From: Mya arenaria
Taxonomy: Eukaryota; Mollusca; Bivalvia; Myida; Myidae
Assembly: GCF_026914265.1 (NCBI RefSeq)
Contig: NC_069125.1
Location: 25,098,966 to 25,162,965 of the forward strand
DNA: 64,000 nt
Direction: 5' to 3'
The position numbers and the translations under genes were made by a program. The notes below the pieces were generated by a model, which made no database searches, was not told the origin of the DNA, and worked only from the letters and a program-made list of their open reading frames with translations. Below, piece by piece: positions 11,030 through 21,753 of the stretch. The number at the start of each line of letters is the position of its first letter. Position 1 is the stretch's first letter.

Positions 11030-11263
11030 ATAAAATCATACTTTATAAGCCATTTATAAAGTGGTTTATATTTGTGAGACATAATATTATTATAATTTTC
11101 TTCATTGTATGTTGGCCTTGGAGGTTGGAGATATCGCAACATAAATAAGTTTAGTGTAACCGCACATTATTAAGTGCAACATAACCTCTGTCAGTAATCA
11201 GCCTCGTTTTGGATGCGCAGCAGCGAAAACTTGTCAGAGAAGTTTTACAAATTTATTTTATCA
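11030..11263 (+). repeat. Split direct repeat A1 (left end of Ngaro-like element)
   Basis: Starts with ATAAAATCATACTTTATAAG and ends with TTTATTTTATCA. It matches 17,159-17,392 without gaps at a constant offset of 6,129. Confidence 0.92.
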
Positions 11264-11483
11264 TTTCACCTTTCTTTTCATTGTTAAATTCGCAATTTTG
11301 TCGGTTATTTAATACAGCTACGTTTTCGTCTTTCCGTATTTTCCTTGTCCATGACGAATTGATTTGCTAAAGGATAATTGTCGATTCTCGTTTACCGACG
11401 CTGTCGTGACCTACTTTTCTTTGTTGTTGCATTTTAGCTTCATTAAATTATTTTATGTAATATTACAACAAATTTTTGTTCTA

Positions 11484-12068
11484 ATGATGGCCGGCGTTTT
11501 GATTATAGGCCATTCATTTACGAGACGTCTCTCTTCTTGGTGTGTCCAAAATGGACAGTCTAATATGAACATTGATTCCAGCCGGTTGCAGGTTTTTTGG
11601 CATGGACAGGGAGGAGCCACCATTGTACATCCCAGTCATTCTAAATCTCTGTGGAAGGAATTACATATGGCTACTGACCTGGATGCCACAATGACCTTTG
11701 TAGATATCGGTAGCAACGACCTTTGCAATCCGACTGCTACTCCTTCTATAGTGGCTAATGCTATTATTTCTTTTGCACAGGATCTATTGTCGGGAGGTTG
11801 TAAAGTTGTGATCATCAGTGAAATACTTCCACGTCAGGGAGCCTCCGTGTACAATCAGCGGGTAGCTGACACGAATGCTCAGTTAGAGGGTTTCTGCTCT
11901 GGTGCACCTCAGACGATCTTTTGGAGACACTCAAGGAACAACTATAACAAGCGCTTCCTCACAGATTGTGTTGCCCCTGATGGTATTCATGTGGATTCTT
12001 CACGGGGCATGAGGAGGTACTTTAGCTCGGTTCGGGGCGCAGTTCTCTTCGCGAAGCGCTACCTTTGA
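11484..12068 (+). CDS. SGNH/GDSL-type hydrolase, first ORF of the retrotransposon
   Basis: An intact frame of 194 residues. The start is the first of two adjacent ATGs at 11,484, because sequence upstream in frame is hydrophobic and has no ATG. Block I is VLIIGHSF with the nucleophile Ser at residue 11. A Gly-rich GQGGATIVHP follows. Block III is DIGSNDLCN with the Asn. Block V is APDGIHVD with the Asp and His of the triad, near the C-terminus. SGNH hydrolases are known in some Ngaro and LINE elements; their role, perhaps lipid or ester hydrolysis, is unsettled. This is the only undamaged ORF of the element. It lies 5' of gag, separated by a 630-bp repetitive spacer. Confidence 0.8.
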   Translation: MMAGVLIIGHSFTRRLSSWCVQNGQSNMNIDSSRLQVFWHGQGGATIVHPSHSKSLWKELHMATDLDATMTFVDIGSNDLCNPTATPSIVANAIISFAQDLLSGGCKVVIISEILPRQGASVYNQRVADTNAQLEGFCSGAPQTIFWRHSRNNYNKRFLTDCVAPDGIHVDSSRGMRRYFSSVRGAVLFAKRYL

Positions 12069-12199
12069 AAACGCAGTCCCTGCATTACTAGCAGGTATGT
12101 CTTTATGGCCATGTGGCTTTCTATTTTGGTTGATTGGCTTGGCTACCCCTGACTGGCTCTTTTGCTCAGTGCATAGTGTGGTTATACTTGCCATATCTT

Positions 12200-12660
12200 C
12201 CATTGTGAATATGTAGGACACTTTTGGTTCTTTGAACCTTTACAGTATGTCCACATTACAATTTTTCACGGGGTCTTGGACTCACCTGGTTCTTTTGAGC
12301 CATTTTCAGTGTTTCCATACTACCATTTTTACACCTTCTTAAGTGGTTTCACCTGTTTTATGAGCCGTCTGGGTAATCCAACTGCTATATGGACCATCTG
12401 CTGTGGTTCCCATAGGTTCATGAATCTTTTTCAGTGTTTCTACTCTGCCATTGTTTATGCGTGTTTCACCTGGCTTATGGGCCAAGTGTTTACGCGCTGG
12501 CAGTTTCCGTTATGGTCTCACCTGGTTTTGTAACCATTTTCAGTGTTTCCATTCAGACATTGTGGTTTTCACCTGGTCTTGGTACCATTTTAGTGTTTCC
12601 ACATATTCTTTTTTGTGTCATATGGTTTTCCCGTGACCTGTTGGCAATATCTCGATATTG
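12200..12660 (+). repeat. Degenerate tandem repeats between SGNH ORF and gag
   Basis: Phrases such as TTTCAGTGTTTCCA, TTCACCTGG and TTATGGGCC/TTATGAGCC recur roughly every 80-90 bp, about five times, with heavy divergence. The spacer (12,069-12,702) has no convincing reading frame. Confidence 0.6.
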
Positions 12661-12702
12661 CTTTGTATTCCTGTTACTGTTCGCGCTTTGACCTTTTTCA
12701 GT

Positions 12703-13678
12703 ATGCCGAAACGACGGCCAAATGAGGTGACCTCGGGAAAAGGGAAGGCCTCCAAACCTCAACAGCCGGGTCAGAACCGCCTTGCCACCTTGGTTGCTGA
12801 GGCCCTTTCAAACGATGAGGACATCCTGGAGGAAATCTCTTCGCTTCTCCTTGCTAAACGGTCCAAGCAAAATGGTACGGCTGCCAGCACTTCCAGCATG
12901 GAGGATGTGTCTGACTCTGTGTCTGAGGTTTCAGTTAATAGTGTTGACAATGCTGATATTTTCACTGAGCCATCTCCACAGGTTGATTTAGGCGTTTTCT
13001 CCATTGTACACCCACCAGTTGAGAAAAAGTTACGTTTACAAATTCTCAATCGCGAGTAGGTGGAATTAAGTCGTCTCATCTTTTTGGACAGTACCCTTGA
13101 GGAAACCAGAACTATTAAAAAATCTGACCACCAAACCGTTACATCTGTCCAAACAATACCTGTAAAAAATACAATCCATTACCACATGGTGTAAAGCATT
13201 TCAGAGGTACGCTGACATTTACTGCACCAAATACCCATTGGAATCTCCTGAACTTTTTAAATACATGACAGTAATCCAATCCTTGGCACACTTTAATCCT
13301 CATTGTTGGCTAATGTATGATATGAAGTTCCGACAGCTCCGCGCCACTTCCCCTGTGCCTTGGGGAAATCTCCACACAGAGACTTATCTGTTCTGTTCTA
13401 TCTCAAGCCCTGTACTTTTTCGTCCCCAACAATTTTCCCAATCATCCATGCCAAACTATGTCATGCGTAGGAAAGGATACTGTTGGGAATTCCAGCAGCG
13501 AAGCTCTTGCCCTAAATCCAAGTGCACCCTTGCACACCGCTGTGGCAACTGCTCCGACTACAGTCATGGTGCCCACAAATGCTCCAAACCTGTCCGTCAG
13601 TACCAGCCTGACAGGCCCTCAAGCACCCCACATAAATTCAACCCTACCTCCTCCAAGGCACCAAATCCCTCCGAATAA
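12703..13678 (+). pseudogene. Gag-like protein of Ngaro/DIRS element, broken
   Basis: The ATG at 12,703 begins MPKRRPNEVTSGKGKASK, a basic N-terminus, then an acidic Ser-rich region. A TAG at 13,057-13,059 falls inside LQILNRE/VELSRL, which looks like a continuous gag block with a nonsense change. A frameshift follows near 13,190. The next frame reads TWCKAFQRYADIY, PELFKYMTVIQSLA and LMYDMKFRQLRA, the conserved gag core of this group. It ends with two zinc-binding clusters: CWEFQQRSSCPKSKCTLAH (CCCH-like) and CGNCSDYSHGAHKC (knuckle-like). The frame stops at 13,678 and overlaps the RT frame. At least two lesions. Confidence 0.75.
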
Positions 13679-13679
13679 T

Positions 13680-15270
13680 ATTCCTTTGCCAACGCCGGTA
13701 CGTGCCAATGATCTTGCCAAGTATTTGGACGGTTATGACCCTGCAAAATCATCTTTTCTATTGAAAGGTTTTCAAAGTGGTTTTTCCCTGGGTACCACAG
13801 CTACGCCTTCAATCGCTATTCATTCCAACCACCCTTCCGCTTCAACCCATTTAGATTTTGTTCGATCAAAGGTTATTTCCGAAATAAAGCTAGGTCGAGT
13901 TAAAGGGCCGTACTTAGCCCCACCCTTGCCCAATTTCATTTGTTCACCATTAGGTGTTGTCCCAAAGAAATCATCCACCTCTTTTCGTGTCATTCACGAC
14001 TTGTCATTTTCAAGGCACTCCCTTTCAGTCAATGCCACTATCCCACCAGAACACTCAACAGTTACTTTTAGGAGACCTTTGACACAGTAGCACGTCTGGT
14101 TTTAGATGCTGGCAGAGGTGCACTCATAGCTAAAGCTGACATTGAGGAAGCTTTTAAAATTATTCCCATTTCACCATTTGATTACCATAAGCTAGGTTTC
14201 TCCATAAACAAATGTTTTTATTTTGGTACTGTGTTACCTATGGGTGCTTCTTCATATGTCCAAATTTTTTATGCTTTCTCTTCATGTTTGCAATGGATCC
14301 TACAAACCCATTTTTCTGTTAAACGAGTTTCGCACATAGTTGACGATTTTATTTTTGTAGGCCAACGTCAGTCTGACGAATGTCTGTCCTACCTTAATAA
14401 TTTTTTCTCCCTTGCCCAGGACATTAGTGTCCCCATTAAACATCAAAAGACAGTTATGCCCTCCACTTTAGTTGAAGTCCATGGTATATTGCTCGACACT
14501 GAGACCCTCACTGCCAGATTACCACAAGATAAGCTCCAGACTCTTAAATCTTTGCTATCCACGTCTATGAAACGACGCAAGGTTACCTTACCCAGCTCCA
14601 ATCCATATTGGGTCATCTCAATTTTGCATGCAAGGTCATAAAACCTGGCCGTTGTTTCCTTCGCAGACTCTATGACTCAACTGTTGGCGTAACCAACAAA
14701 CATCACTTCATTAAGCTATCAGCCGAATGCCGATCTGATCTCAACCTTTGGTACAGTTTTTTAGACAAATACAATGGTTGTACTTTGTTGACTGGTGACC
14801 GTTTCATATCCTCTGATACTTTACATTTACACACTGACGCTGCCGGTTCAAAAGGTTTTGGCTGTACCCATATGTCTTCATGGACATATGGAGTCTTCAC
14901 TGAGCAAACAAAATCCCACCATATCAATATCCTGGAACTATACCCCATCACATTAGCTGTGTTCCTGTTTGGCAAAAGCCGGCATAATAAAAACATCCTC
15001 TTCATCTGTGACAACCTTGCCGTGGTTCACTGCCTCAATAGCCAAACTCCTAAGGACCCTGTCATGATGAAGCTTATTCGCATAATTGTACTTCAGGCCC
15101 TTGAACACAATTTTTGTTTCCGTTCTAAACATATCCCCACCGCCCATAATACGGTGTGTGATCTTCTGTCTCGGTTTCAGGTCGAGAAGGCCCTAAGACT
15201 CGCGCCTCACTTGGACCCAAACCCACTTCCCATACCCCATCATGTGTCACCTCTGAGCTTGCTTCATTGA
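13680..15270 (+). pseudogene. Reverse transcriptase-RNase H of Ngaro/DIRS element, frameshifted
   Basis: Three frames together make one pol. Frame 1, to 14,090, holds PVRANDLAKYLDGYD, then SPLGVVPKKSS and FRVIHDLSFSRHSLSVN (RT blocks 1-2). A frameshift near 14,085 leads to AKADIEEAFKIIPIS and LPMGASSYVQ, with the catalytic HIVDDFIF (DD intact) near 14,335-14,358. A second shift near 14,580 leads to the RNase H-like part: HTDAAGSKGFG, INILELYPI, ICDNLAVVHCLN and AHNTVCDLLSRF. These are the connected RT and RH of DIRS-order elements. All catalytic motifs are visible; only the frame is broken. Confidence 0.82.
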
Positions 15271-16162
15271 AGGAACAGTTATTGGAGGCATCATTAGCAC
15301 CTTCGACCCGTGCAGTGTACTCCAAATCATGGACCAAATTCAAAGATTTCCATGCAAACTTCGCTTCGCATCAACCTGTTCTGCCATCGTCTGTTGACTT
15401 GATCACTTCCTTTGTGGCCCATCTTTTCAAACAAGGTCTCTCGCCTTCCACTATCAACAGTAACCTTTCGGCCATTTCCTATTTTCATTCCCTTTCGGGA
15501 TTTCCTGACCCATGTGCTAATACCCAAGCCGGCGCATGACGTTGGGTTGTCGTAAACTCAAGCAACACGTCGACACCCGTCTTCCTCTATTACACACCCA
15601 CATCACACTGTTAATTCAAGGCGTTGCTTCTTTGTACCAATCTTCACCTTACCTGCAAAAGCTTTACTGTGCCATTATACTTCTAGCTTTCCTTGGTTTT
15701 TTCCGCATTGGTGAATTGTTACCACTTTCACCACATTTATCCTCAGCTGTTGTTCAACGCCAACATGTTACAGTCTCCCCAACATTCTTGCGCTTACATT
15801 TACATAATTACAAAACTCAGAAAACTGACAAACCTCTAACCATCCTGATCAAATCCCAATCCCCTTTATGCCCTGTTAAAGCCCTGCAGGCTTACTTCCT
15901 AGTCAGGGGGGACAAAGATGGCCCATTATTTGTGTCTTCCATTTCATCACCAATTTCAGTTGCGAAGTTTCGGTCCGTTTTCAATGAACTTCTTGTTTAC
16001 GCTAACCTTTCCCCAAGTACTTATAAACTCCACAGTTTTCGGATAGGTGCTTGTACCCAAGCTGCTCTCCTTGGGGTCTCTGACAATGAAATAATGCGCA
16101 TGGGGCGCTGGCGGTCAAATGCTTTCCGCCGTTACATCCGTCTTCCCAACATCAGTTCTTAA
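15243..16162 (+). pseudogene. Tyrosine recombinase (YR integrase) of Ngaro/DIRS element, frameshifted
   Basis: The enzyme recombines the circular cDNA intermediate into the genome. The N-terminal SAM-like part reads LAPSTRAVYSKSWTKFKDF and GLSPSTINSNLSAISYFHSL, ending in a frameshift near 15,535. The catalytic part follows: AFLGFFRIGELLPLS with the first Arg, KLHSFRIGACTQAALLG with HxxR, then MGRWRSNAFRRYIRL with the Trp in the second-His position and the nucleophile Tyr. The frame overlaps the end of the RNase H frame. One frameshift separates the two halves. Confidence 0.82.
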
Positions 16163-16970
16163 TACTCGTACCTCTGACTTGCCTAACATATTAGCAGCCT
16201 ATGGAAGACATTGGGGTGTGTTTTCCCTCTGGGTTCTTTCCTCTTCTAGGTTCATTTTTATTTGTTCTCATGCCATCTACATATCTCTCCTACTTGCGAA
16301 TGGAGACTACCCTTTCTTGTATATACCTTTCATTTTATAGTTTTGTTTACCTATGTTACTAATGTCCGTTTTTGCTGTTAGGGTGTATGCTTTGTATAAA
16401 TCTTGGACCTTGTTGTCTTATTCTAGTCTTATCGTATCCCATGGGTAAATAACTGTGCTCATGTTACATGCTGGCCACTGTAGCATGAATTAACTACTGT
16501 GTTTTTGTTTTTGTACATTTTGTGACATGCTCTAGTCTTATTATATCCATATGTCTACTATAGGTTGAAGTTGCAATTTGGCCATAGGGGTGTGGCCATT
16601 TTTCAACTGCATTATAACTATTGTTGTTGTTTTCTTTTTACCTCTGTTATTTTGAATTCCAAGTGCCTTTTTATGCCATAGGTATTATCATTGTCCTTGA
16701 CAATGCGGCCATGGGGATGTGGCCAACCAACAATGCATAATATTTTATTTAGCTTTCCTTACGTATTGTTCATATTGTTTTGCTAAATTTTTGCCATATT
16801 TTGCTTCACTGTTCACCTTTTTTGAAACTATTTTTATGTAGTCTCTAACATCCTGGCCATTGGGGTGTGGCCACGTTTGCTTCCATATTATTCATTCAGC
16901 CTTTTGTACATAGTTGGTAACACATCTCTTTTCGGTACTTGCACAGCCTCGCTTCCTTGGTTGGACGTGT
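16163..16970 (+). other. 3' untranslated region of Ngaro-like element with three short inverted repeats
   Basis: No open frame. A 19-20 bp motif close to TGGCCATNGGGGTGTGGCCA occurs at 16,579, 16,707 and 16,854, each able to form a small TGGCC/GGCCA hairpin. The phrase TCTAGTCTTATNRTATCC appears near 16,421 and 16,532. Confidence 0.6.
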
Positions 16971-17163
16971 TTGTGGGCGATTGCCGTCCAACTTTGCGAT
17001 CGCTTTTTAAACTCTACAAACCTTTTTCCTAATATAAAACTTAAAAAATAAATCCGTCTGGCAAAATCTATATCTGCCAGATATTTTCAACCATTTCAGA
17101 GTTACTCTTCCTTTTCCCTTTTGCCACAAATGAACTGCGGAAACTTGGCTGTGCAAATATAAA
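16971..17163 (+). repeat. Split direct repeat B1
   Basis: Starts with TTGTGGGCGATTGCCGTCC. It matches 17,460-17,652 at constant offset 489, with about five mismatches. Contains TCTGGCA ... TGCCAGA, an inverted pair at about 17,057-17,081. It overlaps the first bases of A2. Confidence 0.9.
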
Positions 17164-17392
17164 ATCATACTTTATAAGCCATTTATAAAGTGGTTTATAT
17201 TTGTGAGACATAATATTATTATAATTTTCTTCATTGTATGTTGGCCTTGGAGGTTGGAGATATCGCAACATAAATAAGTTTAGTGTAACCGCACATTATT
17301 TAGTGCAACATAACCTCTGTCATAAATTAGCCTCGTTTTGGATGCGCAGCAGCGAAAACTTTTCAGAGAAGTTTTACAAATTTATTTTATCA
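17159..17392 (+). repeat. Split direct repeat A2
   Basis: Gap-free copy of A1, directly after B1 as expected for A1...B1-A2-B2. A 67-bp segment (17,393-17,459), unique within the window, separates it from B2. Confidence 0.92.
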
Positions 17393-17459
17393 ACCGCGAA
17401 CCACCCCTCCACCCTCCATGCTATTTTATCTAGTTCGCTTATATGTTGCATACATTTTA

Positions 17460-17652
17460 TTGTGGGCGATTGCCGTCCAACTTTGTGATCGCTTTTTAAA
17501 TTCTACAAACCTTTTTCCTAATTTAAAACTTAAAAAATAAATCCGTCTGGCAAAATCTATGTCTGCCAGACATTTTCAACCATTTCAGAGTTACTCTTCC
17601 TTTTCCCTTTTGCCACAAATGAACTGCGGAAACTTGGCTGTGCAAATATAAA
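17460..17652 (+). repeat. Split direct repeat B2 (right end of element)
   Basis: Gap-free copy of B1. Similarity stops at GCAAATATAAA, taken as the right boundary of the element. Confidence 0.9.
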
Positions 17653-18268
17653 TGATGGTTAAAATTAACATTCATGCTAATCATCCCTACCAAAAGCACC
17701 TGACTGACCAATCAGTATCCAATTTTGGCAGGGCTTATTGGTGGTTCACTGAAATCAACCATGACCTCACACAATCTGCACTGATCAACAGTAGTTAATG
17801 AATTGTTTCAATTGTTCTTATTTTCATAAACTTAGAAAACAACTGCAGTGAATAAAATTTATTCCTCATCACTGAGAGAAAGTTTAGAAAAATGAAAGAA
17901 GCCGAGTTACATCTAGTAGGGTATATCAAATCCTACAAATGTATGGATACTTTTATATAACTGTATTTAGTAAATGTTAAATTTTTGAAAGTCTAAAAAG
18001 TTTCATTTTTTTGTATATCAAAGAACATTTGTGTGTATAATTTTGATGATATTTTGTGAATCATTTCATTTCATTCTTGTTTCATCTAGTGTTCAATCCC
18101 AAGCTTTCTTGTTCACATTTAAGTGCAAGGAAAAGTCACTTAATTATGATCTGAATAAATTCATTATAATGTAAGGTCACATAAAGGATATATTGTGCTT
18201 TTAAAAATAACATTTTTTCATCTGTTTAAAATTATGTCAAATGTAGTGCATTGAAATTTTATTATGCG
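17653..18268. other. AT-rich intergenic DNA
   Basis: Right flank of the Ngaro-like element. No gene or recognised repeat. Confidence 0.5.
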
Positions 18269-18609
18269 TTTAAAGCTGCACTCTCACAGATTGAAAGTTT
18301 TGACATATTTTTTGTCTTGGAACGAGCCAATTTTTGCAACAATCCATGAAAACCAGTTATATAAGACTGCTGACCAAAATTTAGATGGCAGATTTTTATA
18401 TTAAAGTTAAAAAAATGATGTTTTAAGCATTATTCTTAAACTGTTAGTAATGGTTTAAGCCATAAAACATTAATTTTCGAACGGAAATATAACAAACTAC
18501 GAGCTGATTGTTTGTCAGCAATCTGATATCAGATGTTTACGCAAAAATTTGCTCTATCCAAGACAAAAAAAGTTGTAAAAACGGTAAATCTGTGAGAGTG
18601 CAGCTTTAA
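18269..18609. mobile_element. TTAA-flanked MITE, copy 1
   Basis: The ends are AGCTGCACTCTCACAGATT and its inverse AATCTGTGAGAGTGCAGCT, each flanked by TTAA. TTAA duplication with cut-and-paste ends is characteristic of piggyBac-type transposition. It is about 340 bp, non-coding, with weak internal symmetry. Confidence 0.8.
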
Positions 18610-19615
18610 ACTATGACAGGAATAATTCAAGGGAATGATTTTTTGTGATTTCTAGCATTAAAATTGTCTGAATTGCAGGAAAATTTATATATTATGTAAG
18701 GTATTCTCACATTGGTCACACTTTTTGAACTTTGTGCTGTCTTCTTTTTGTTTGTCTCAAATTAACTTTTTGTTTGTCTCAAATTAATACAGCATTGGCT
18801 TCACTTGTTGTTTATGAAAGGGACTGTACACAAGATTGGCACCAAAAAAGTTGTTTTTTTCCTGTAACGAATTAAGGATACTTTTTTAATAAAATATTCT
18901 ACTCTTTGATATCGTTATTGTAAATGAAATACCAAAATGAAAAAAATGGCAGTGAAGTGTCGTATCCACTATGCTATGAAGACTTACTTTTACTGGGTGG
19001 AATTTTCCAGATGTATACCTAACTCGCTAATACATGTATCATGTTATAACATCAACGGCAGATCACGCATAAGGAATGAATTCTACTCGGTAGACATACC
19101 TAGTAAAAAAAATTAATGAAAAAAACACGAAATAACTGCTATTAATAAATCACTTGTAAACTATGGGGATCATCAGTTAGTAAGTTTCAATGCATTAATT
19201 GTACACATCGATACCAAGTTTATGTCAATTTTCTACAATATTCTTTAAATTTTTGCGTTTTCATCATTAACGGAGTACAGCCCCTTTAAACTGTACCTTA
19301 TAATGTCTGTGACTTATCAAATATTTAATAGTAATGGTCTACAACCAAGACTTGTTTCAATTATCCAGGTTTCAAACTGCATTGTGTATGCGATTGGAAA
19401 GGTAATCTGGAAAGCTCACTTAGTATAATTTTTACAAATAACATTCACCCTGCAAGGTACTCATATTTGGATGATACATTAAGATTTGCACAGTTATTTA
19501 TGTGTACTTGCATTTATTGATACAGGATACCTTTTTCAAATCTTTGATTTAGATTGCAAAGTATAAGTTATATAAATAAATACATATTCTTAACTTGATC
19601 TGAATACACAAGCTA
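18610..19615. other. AT-rich intergenic DNA
   Basis: Nothing recognised except a direct duplication of TTTTTGTTTGTCTCAAATTAA near 18,745-18,787. Confidence 0.5.
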
Positions 19616-19917
19616 ATGCATCAGTCAATTGTAACCATGCCCCCCCCCCCCCCCGTCCCGGAATAGCGGGGACTTACTTTCGATCCAGCAAACCCCAGCT
19701 AAAATCCCTGCCCTGCGGAGATAATATGATGGTAAAGTCCCCACCAAATGCCCCCGCACCCAATGGACATTAGGTTAAGCCCCATCCACACTGTATTTTC
19801 CGGGAAGACCCGGCACTGCGGGGCCACCTGAAAGGTAAAAACATGGCCCATTTCGCCGGCTATCCCCGGTATACCCCCGGATATGGGAGCCGTGGTTACA
19901 ATTGACTGGTGCATAAC
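19616..19917. mobile_element. MITE with poly-C end, copy 1
   Basis: The left end reads TGCATCAGTCAATTGTAACC followed by a C run. The right end is GGTTACAATTGACTGGTGCA, its inverse. The inside is rich in CCCCGG words. A second copy lies at 20,391-20,811. Confidence 0.8.
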
Positions 19918-20390
19918 GATCCATAGTGATCCAATCTCATGCCAAGATGATTTCTGTTCTGACATCGCGAGGTTAGTTATTCTTAAGCATAAAAAAGCCT
20001 GGTCAGCATTTGAGAAAGACTGTTGTGAGGTTAAATCTTCATTACTTCACTATTCCACAACATTGGGTGATAAGGGAACTTTAATGAATATTTTGATTTT
20101 AATTTTGTTCCCTAAACGCCACAAATCTGATTAATTTATACAAATTCAATTCTATCTCCACAATATTCGGCACTGCATTGTGAAATAAAACTCAAAAGTT
20201 ACACTTGTAAATGATTTAACCAAATACCTTTCCCTCAAATATTTCACAAATTAATATTGATCTATCAACAACAATGCATCACCATACTGACTCAGTATGA
20301 TACTGTACCTCTGACTGATTTTTGATTTTCATTCTTGGCTAGAAAACAAAAAGTGAGCACAAAGCGTCTTCAGAAAAAGAACTTGTAAAG

Positions 20391-20811
20391 TATGCACCAG
20401 TCAATTGTAACCACGCCCCCCCCCCCCCCTAGGGAATAGCAGGTACTTTGACTTTCGGTCCAGCCAATCCCCGGTAAAATCCCTGCCCTGCGAGAACGAA
20501 CTGGTGGTAAAATCCAAAATAACCCCGCACCCCGGGGATCTAAGGTAAGAGCAATTCCCGGATATATTTTGGAGAAGACAAAACCACCTCAATCACCCGG
20601 CAATGCGAGGACACTAGTTCTGGCTTCCATAACTTTAATGTTGATATTTATTTTCTTGATGTTTACAACACGTTCAAAAAGGTAATACATGTAATATATA
20701 ATGTGTTCGCTGAAGTTCTTTAGTTACGGGGACACCTGATAGGTAAAAACACAGCCCTTTTCCCCCGGTATATCCCCGAGGGGGCCGTGGTAACAATTGA
20801 CTGGTGCATTA
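20391..20811. mobile_element. MITE with poly-C end, copy 2, with internal insertion
   Basis: Same ends as the copy at 19,616-19,917: TGCACCAGTCAATTGTAACC with a C run, and the inverse at 20,790-20,811. Relative to copy 1 it holds about 120 extra bases between roughly 20,608 and 20,729. Confidence 0.78.
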
Positions 20812-21567
20812 TAAGAGAGGTAATCAAAATTGAGCATGCAAGATTGTTTTATTAATGGCGATGGTTTATCACAATGTCATGTACTTACACTGAGAGTGGC
20901 TCCAAGATTTTTCTATCCACATAGGTAAACAATCATCTTATTCACAGATGCTGTGCACATATTCATACATTTGGCTTCATTTAGAATGAAACTTCATAAA
21001 TAAGTATGCGCATATTTGATATTTTTTTTATCTCCATTTTGCAAAATTTAAATCACATGATTTTTTCAAACGAACTTGTATTGCTTGAAATTTACGTGTC
21101 AAATTAAAAATGCTACCCACGGTAAGATGAAAATAAATCCGTTTGATGGTGGAAATCATGAAATGGCGGCTTTATTGATAAATTTCCTCAATAAAACACA
21201 ATGAAATTCAAATAGTTCACATCATCAGCATCCGGAAGTAGTGATAACATACATGTCTGAATCATTCGGCCGCCCTGATCTGACAGAGTAAATGTTGTTT
21301 TTTTTACCTATCACCACTCTAAAATGGTTTCAGTGCATGTATGCAAAGTCCCTTTACCCAGTCACGACTACGTCACAGGTTTAAAATCCAAAACAAGAGC
21401 TGTCACATTAACAAATGTCCCTAAAGCAGGTAAGTGTTGAAAGATAAGGCTGTATGTACATGAAATAAGAAGTTAAGTAAAGGTGAGCATTTGATCGATG
21501 TTCCACGAAAGTCCATAAAGTTCAAGGCTTGAACCATTGACCTCAACTGTGAAACTGTGACCTTTAC
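20812..21567. other. Intergenic or intron DNA
   Basis: No recognised feature. It would be intronic if the candidate exon at 21,568-21,753 is real. Confidence 0.45.
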
Positions 21568-21753
21568 CTTGAACGGCGTGCCTGGAAGCTCCGAGTCTCC
21601 CAACACCCTTTTGCCGTCTTTCATCAAAGCCCCGGAGTGCACTGTGTAGCCTACACACAATCTTCTAAAGTTTCGTTTTTCATGAACACTCTTCAATCGG
21701 CTTGGATATTCCTTTTTTAGAATATCCGTTTTAATTTCTTCTAAACCATCCAT
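21568..21753 (-). CDS. Candidate first coding exon of an unknown gene
   Basis: On the minus strand an ATG with a good context (A at -3, G at +4) opens a 62-codon frame that ends exactly at TTCAAG followed by a GTAAAG donor. The peptide begins MDGLEEIKTDILKKEYPSRL and is charged, with normal protein composition and no low-complexity runs. I do not recognise the family. Downstream exons would lie at lower coordinates and I did not find any. It could be a chance frame; the start context and clean donor are the only support. Confidence 0.38.

Larger units (their letters stand above)
11030..17652 (+). mobile_element. Ngaro/DIRS-like tyrosine-recombinase retrotransposon, about 6.6 kb
   Basis: The layout is A1 (11,030-11,263), SGNH hydrolase ORF, gag with zinc fingers, RT-RNase H, tyrosine recombinase, then B1 (16,971-17,163), A2 (17,159-17,392) and B2 (17,460-17,652). 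Split direct repeats plus a tyrosine recombinase define the Ngaro/PAT type within the DIRS order. These elements integrate by recombination and leave no target duplication; none is visible here. By eye A1/A2 differ at about 5 of 234 positions and B1/B2 at about 5 of 193, so insertion is fairly recent. Even so, gag, RT-RH and YR each carry frameshifts, so this copy is not autonomous. Confidence 0.88.

Noticed and set aside
19699..19965. 88-codon minus-strand frame
   Set aside because: Lies inside the poly-C MITE and its flank; GC-rich repeat words, no protein features.
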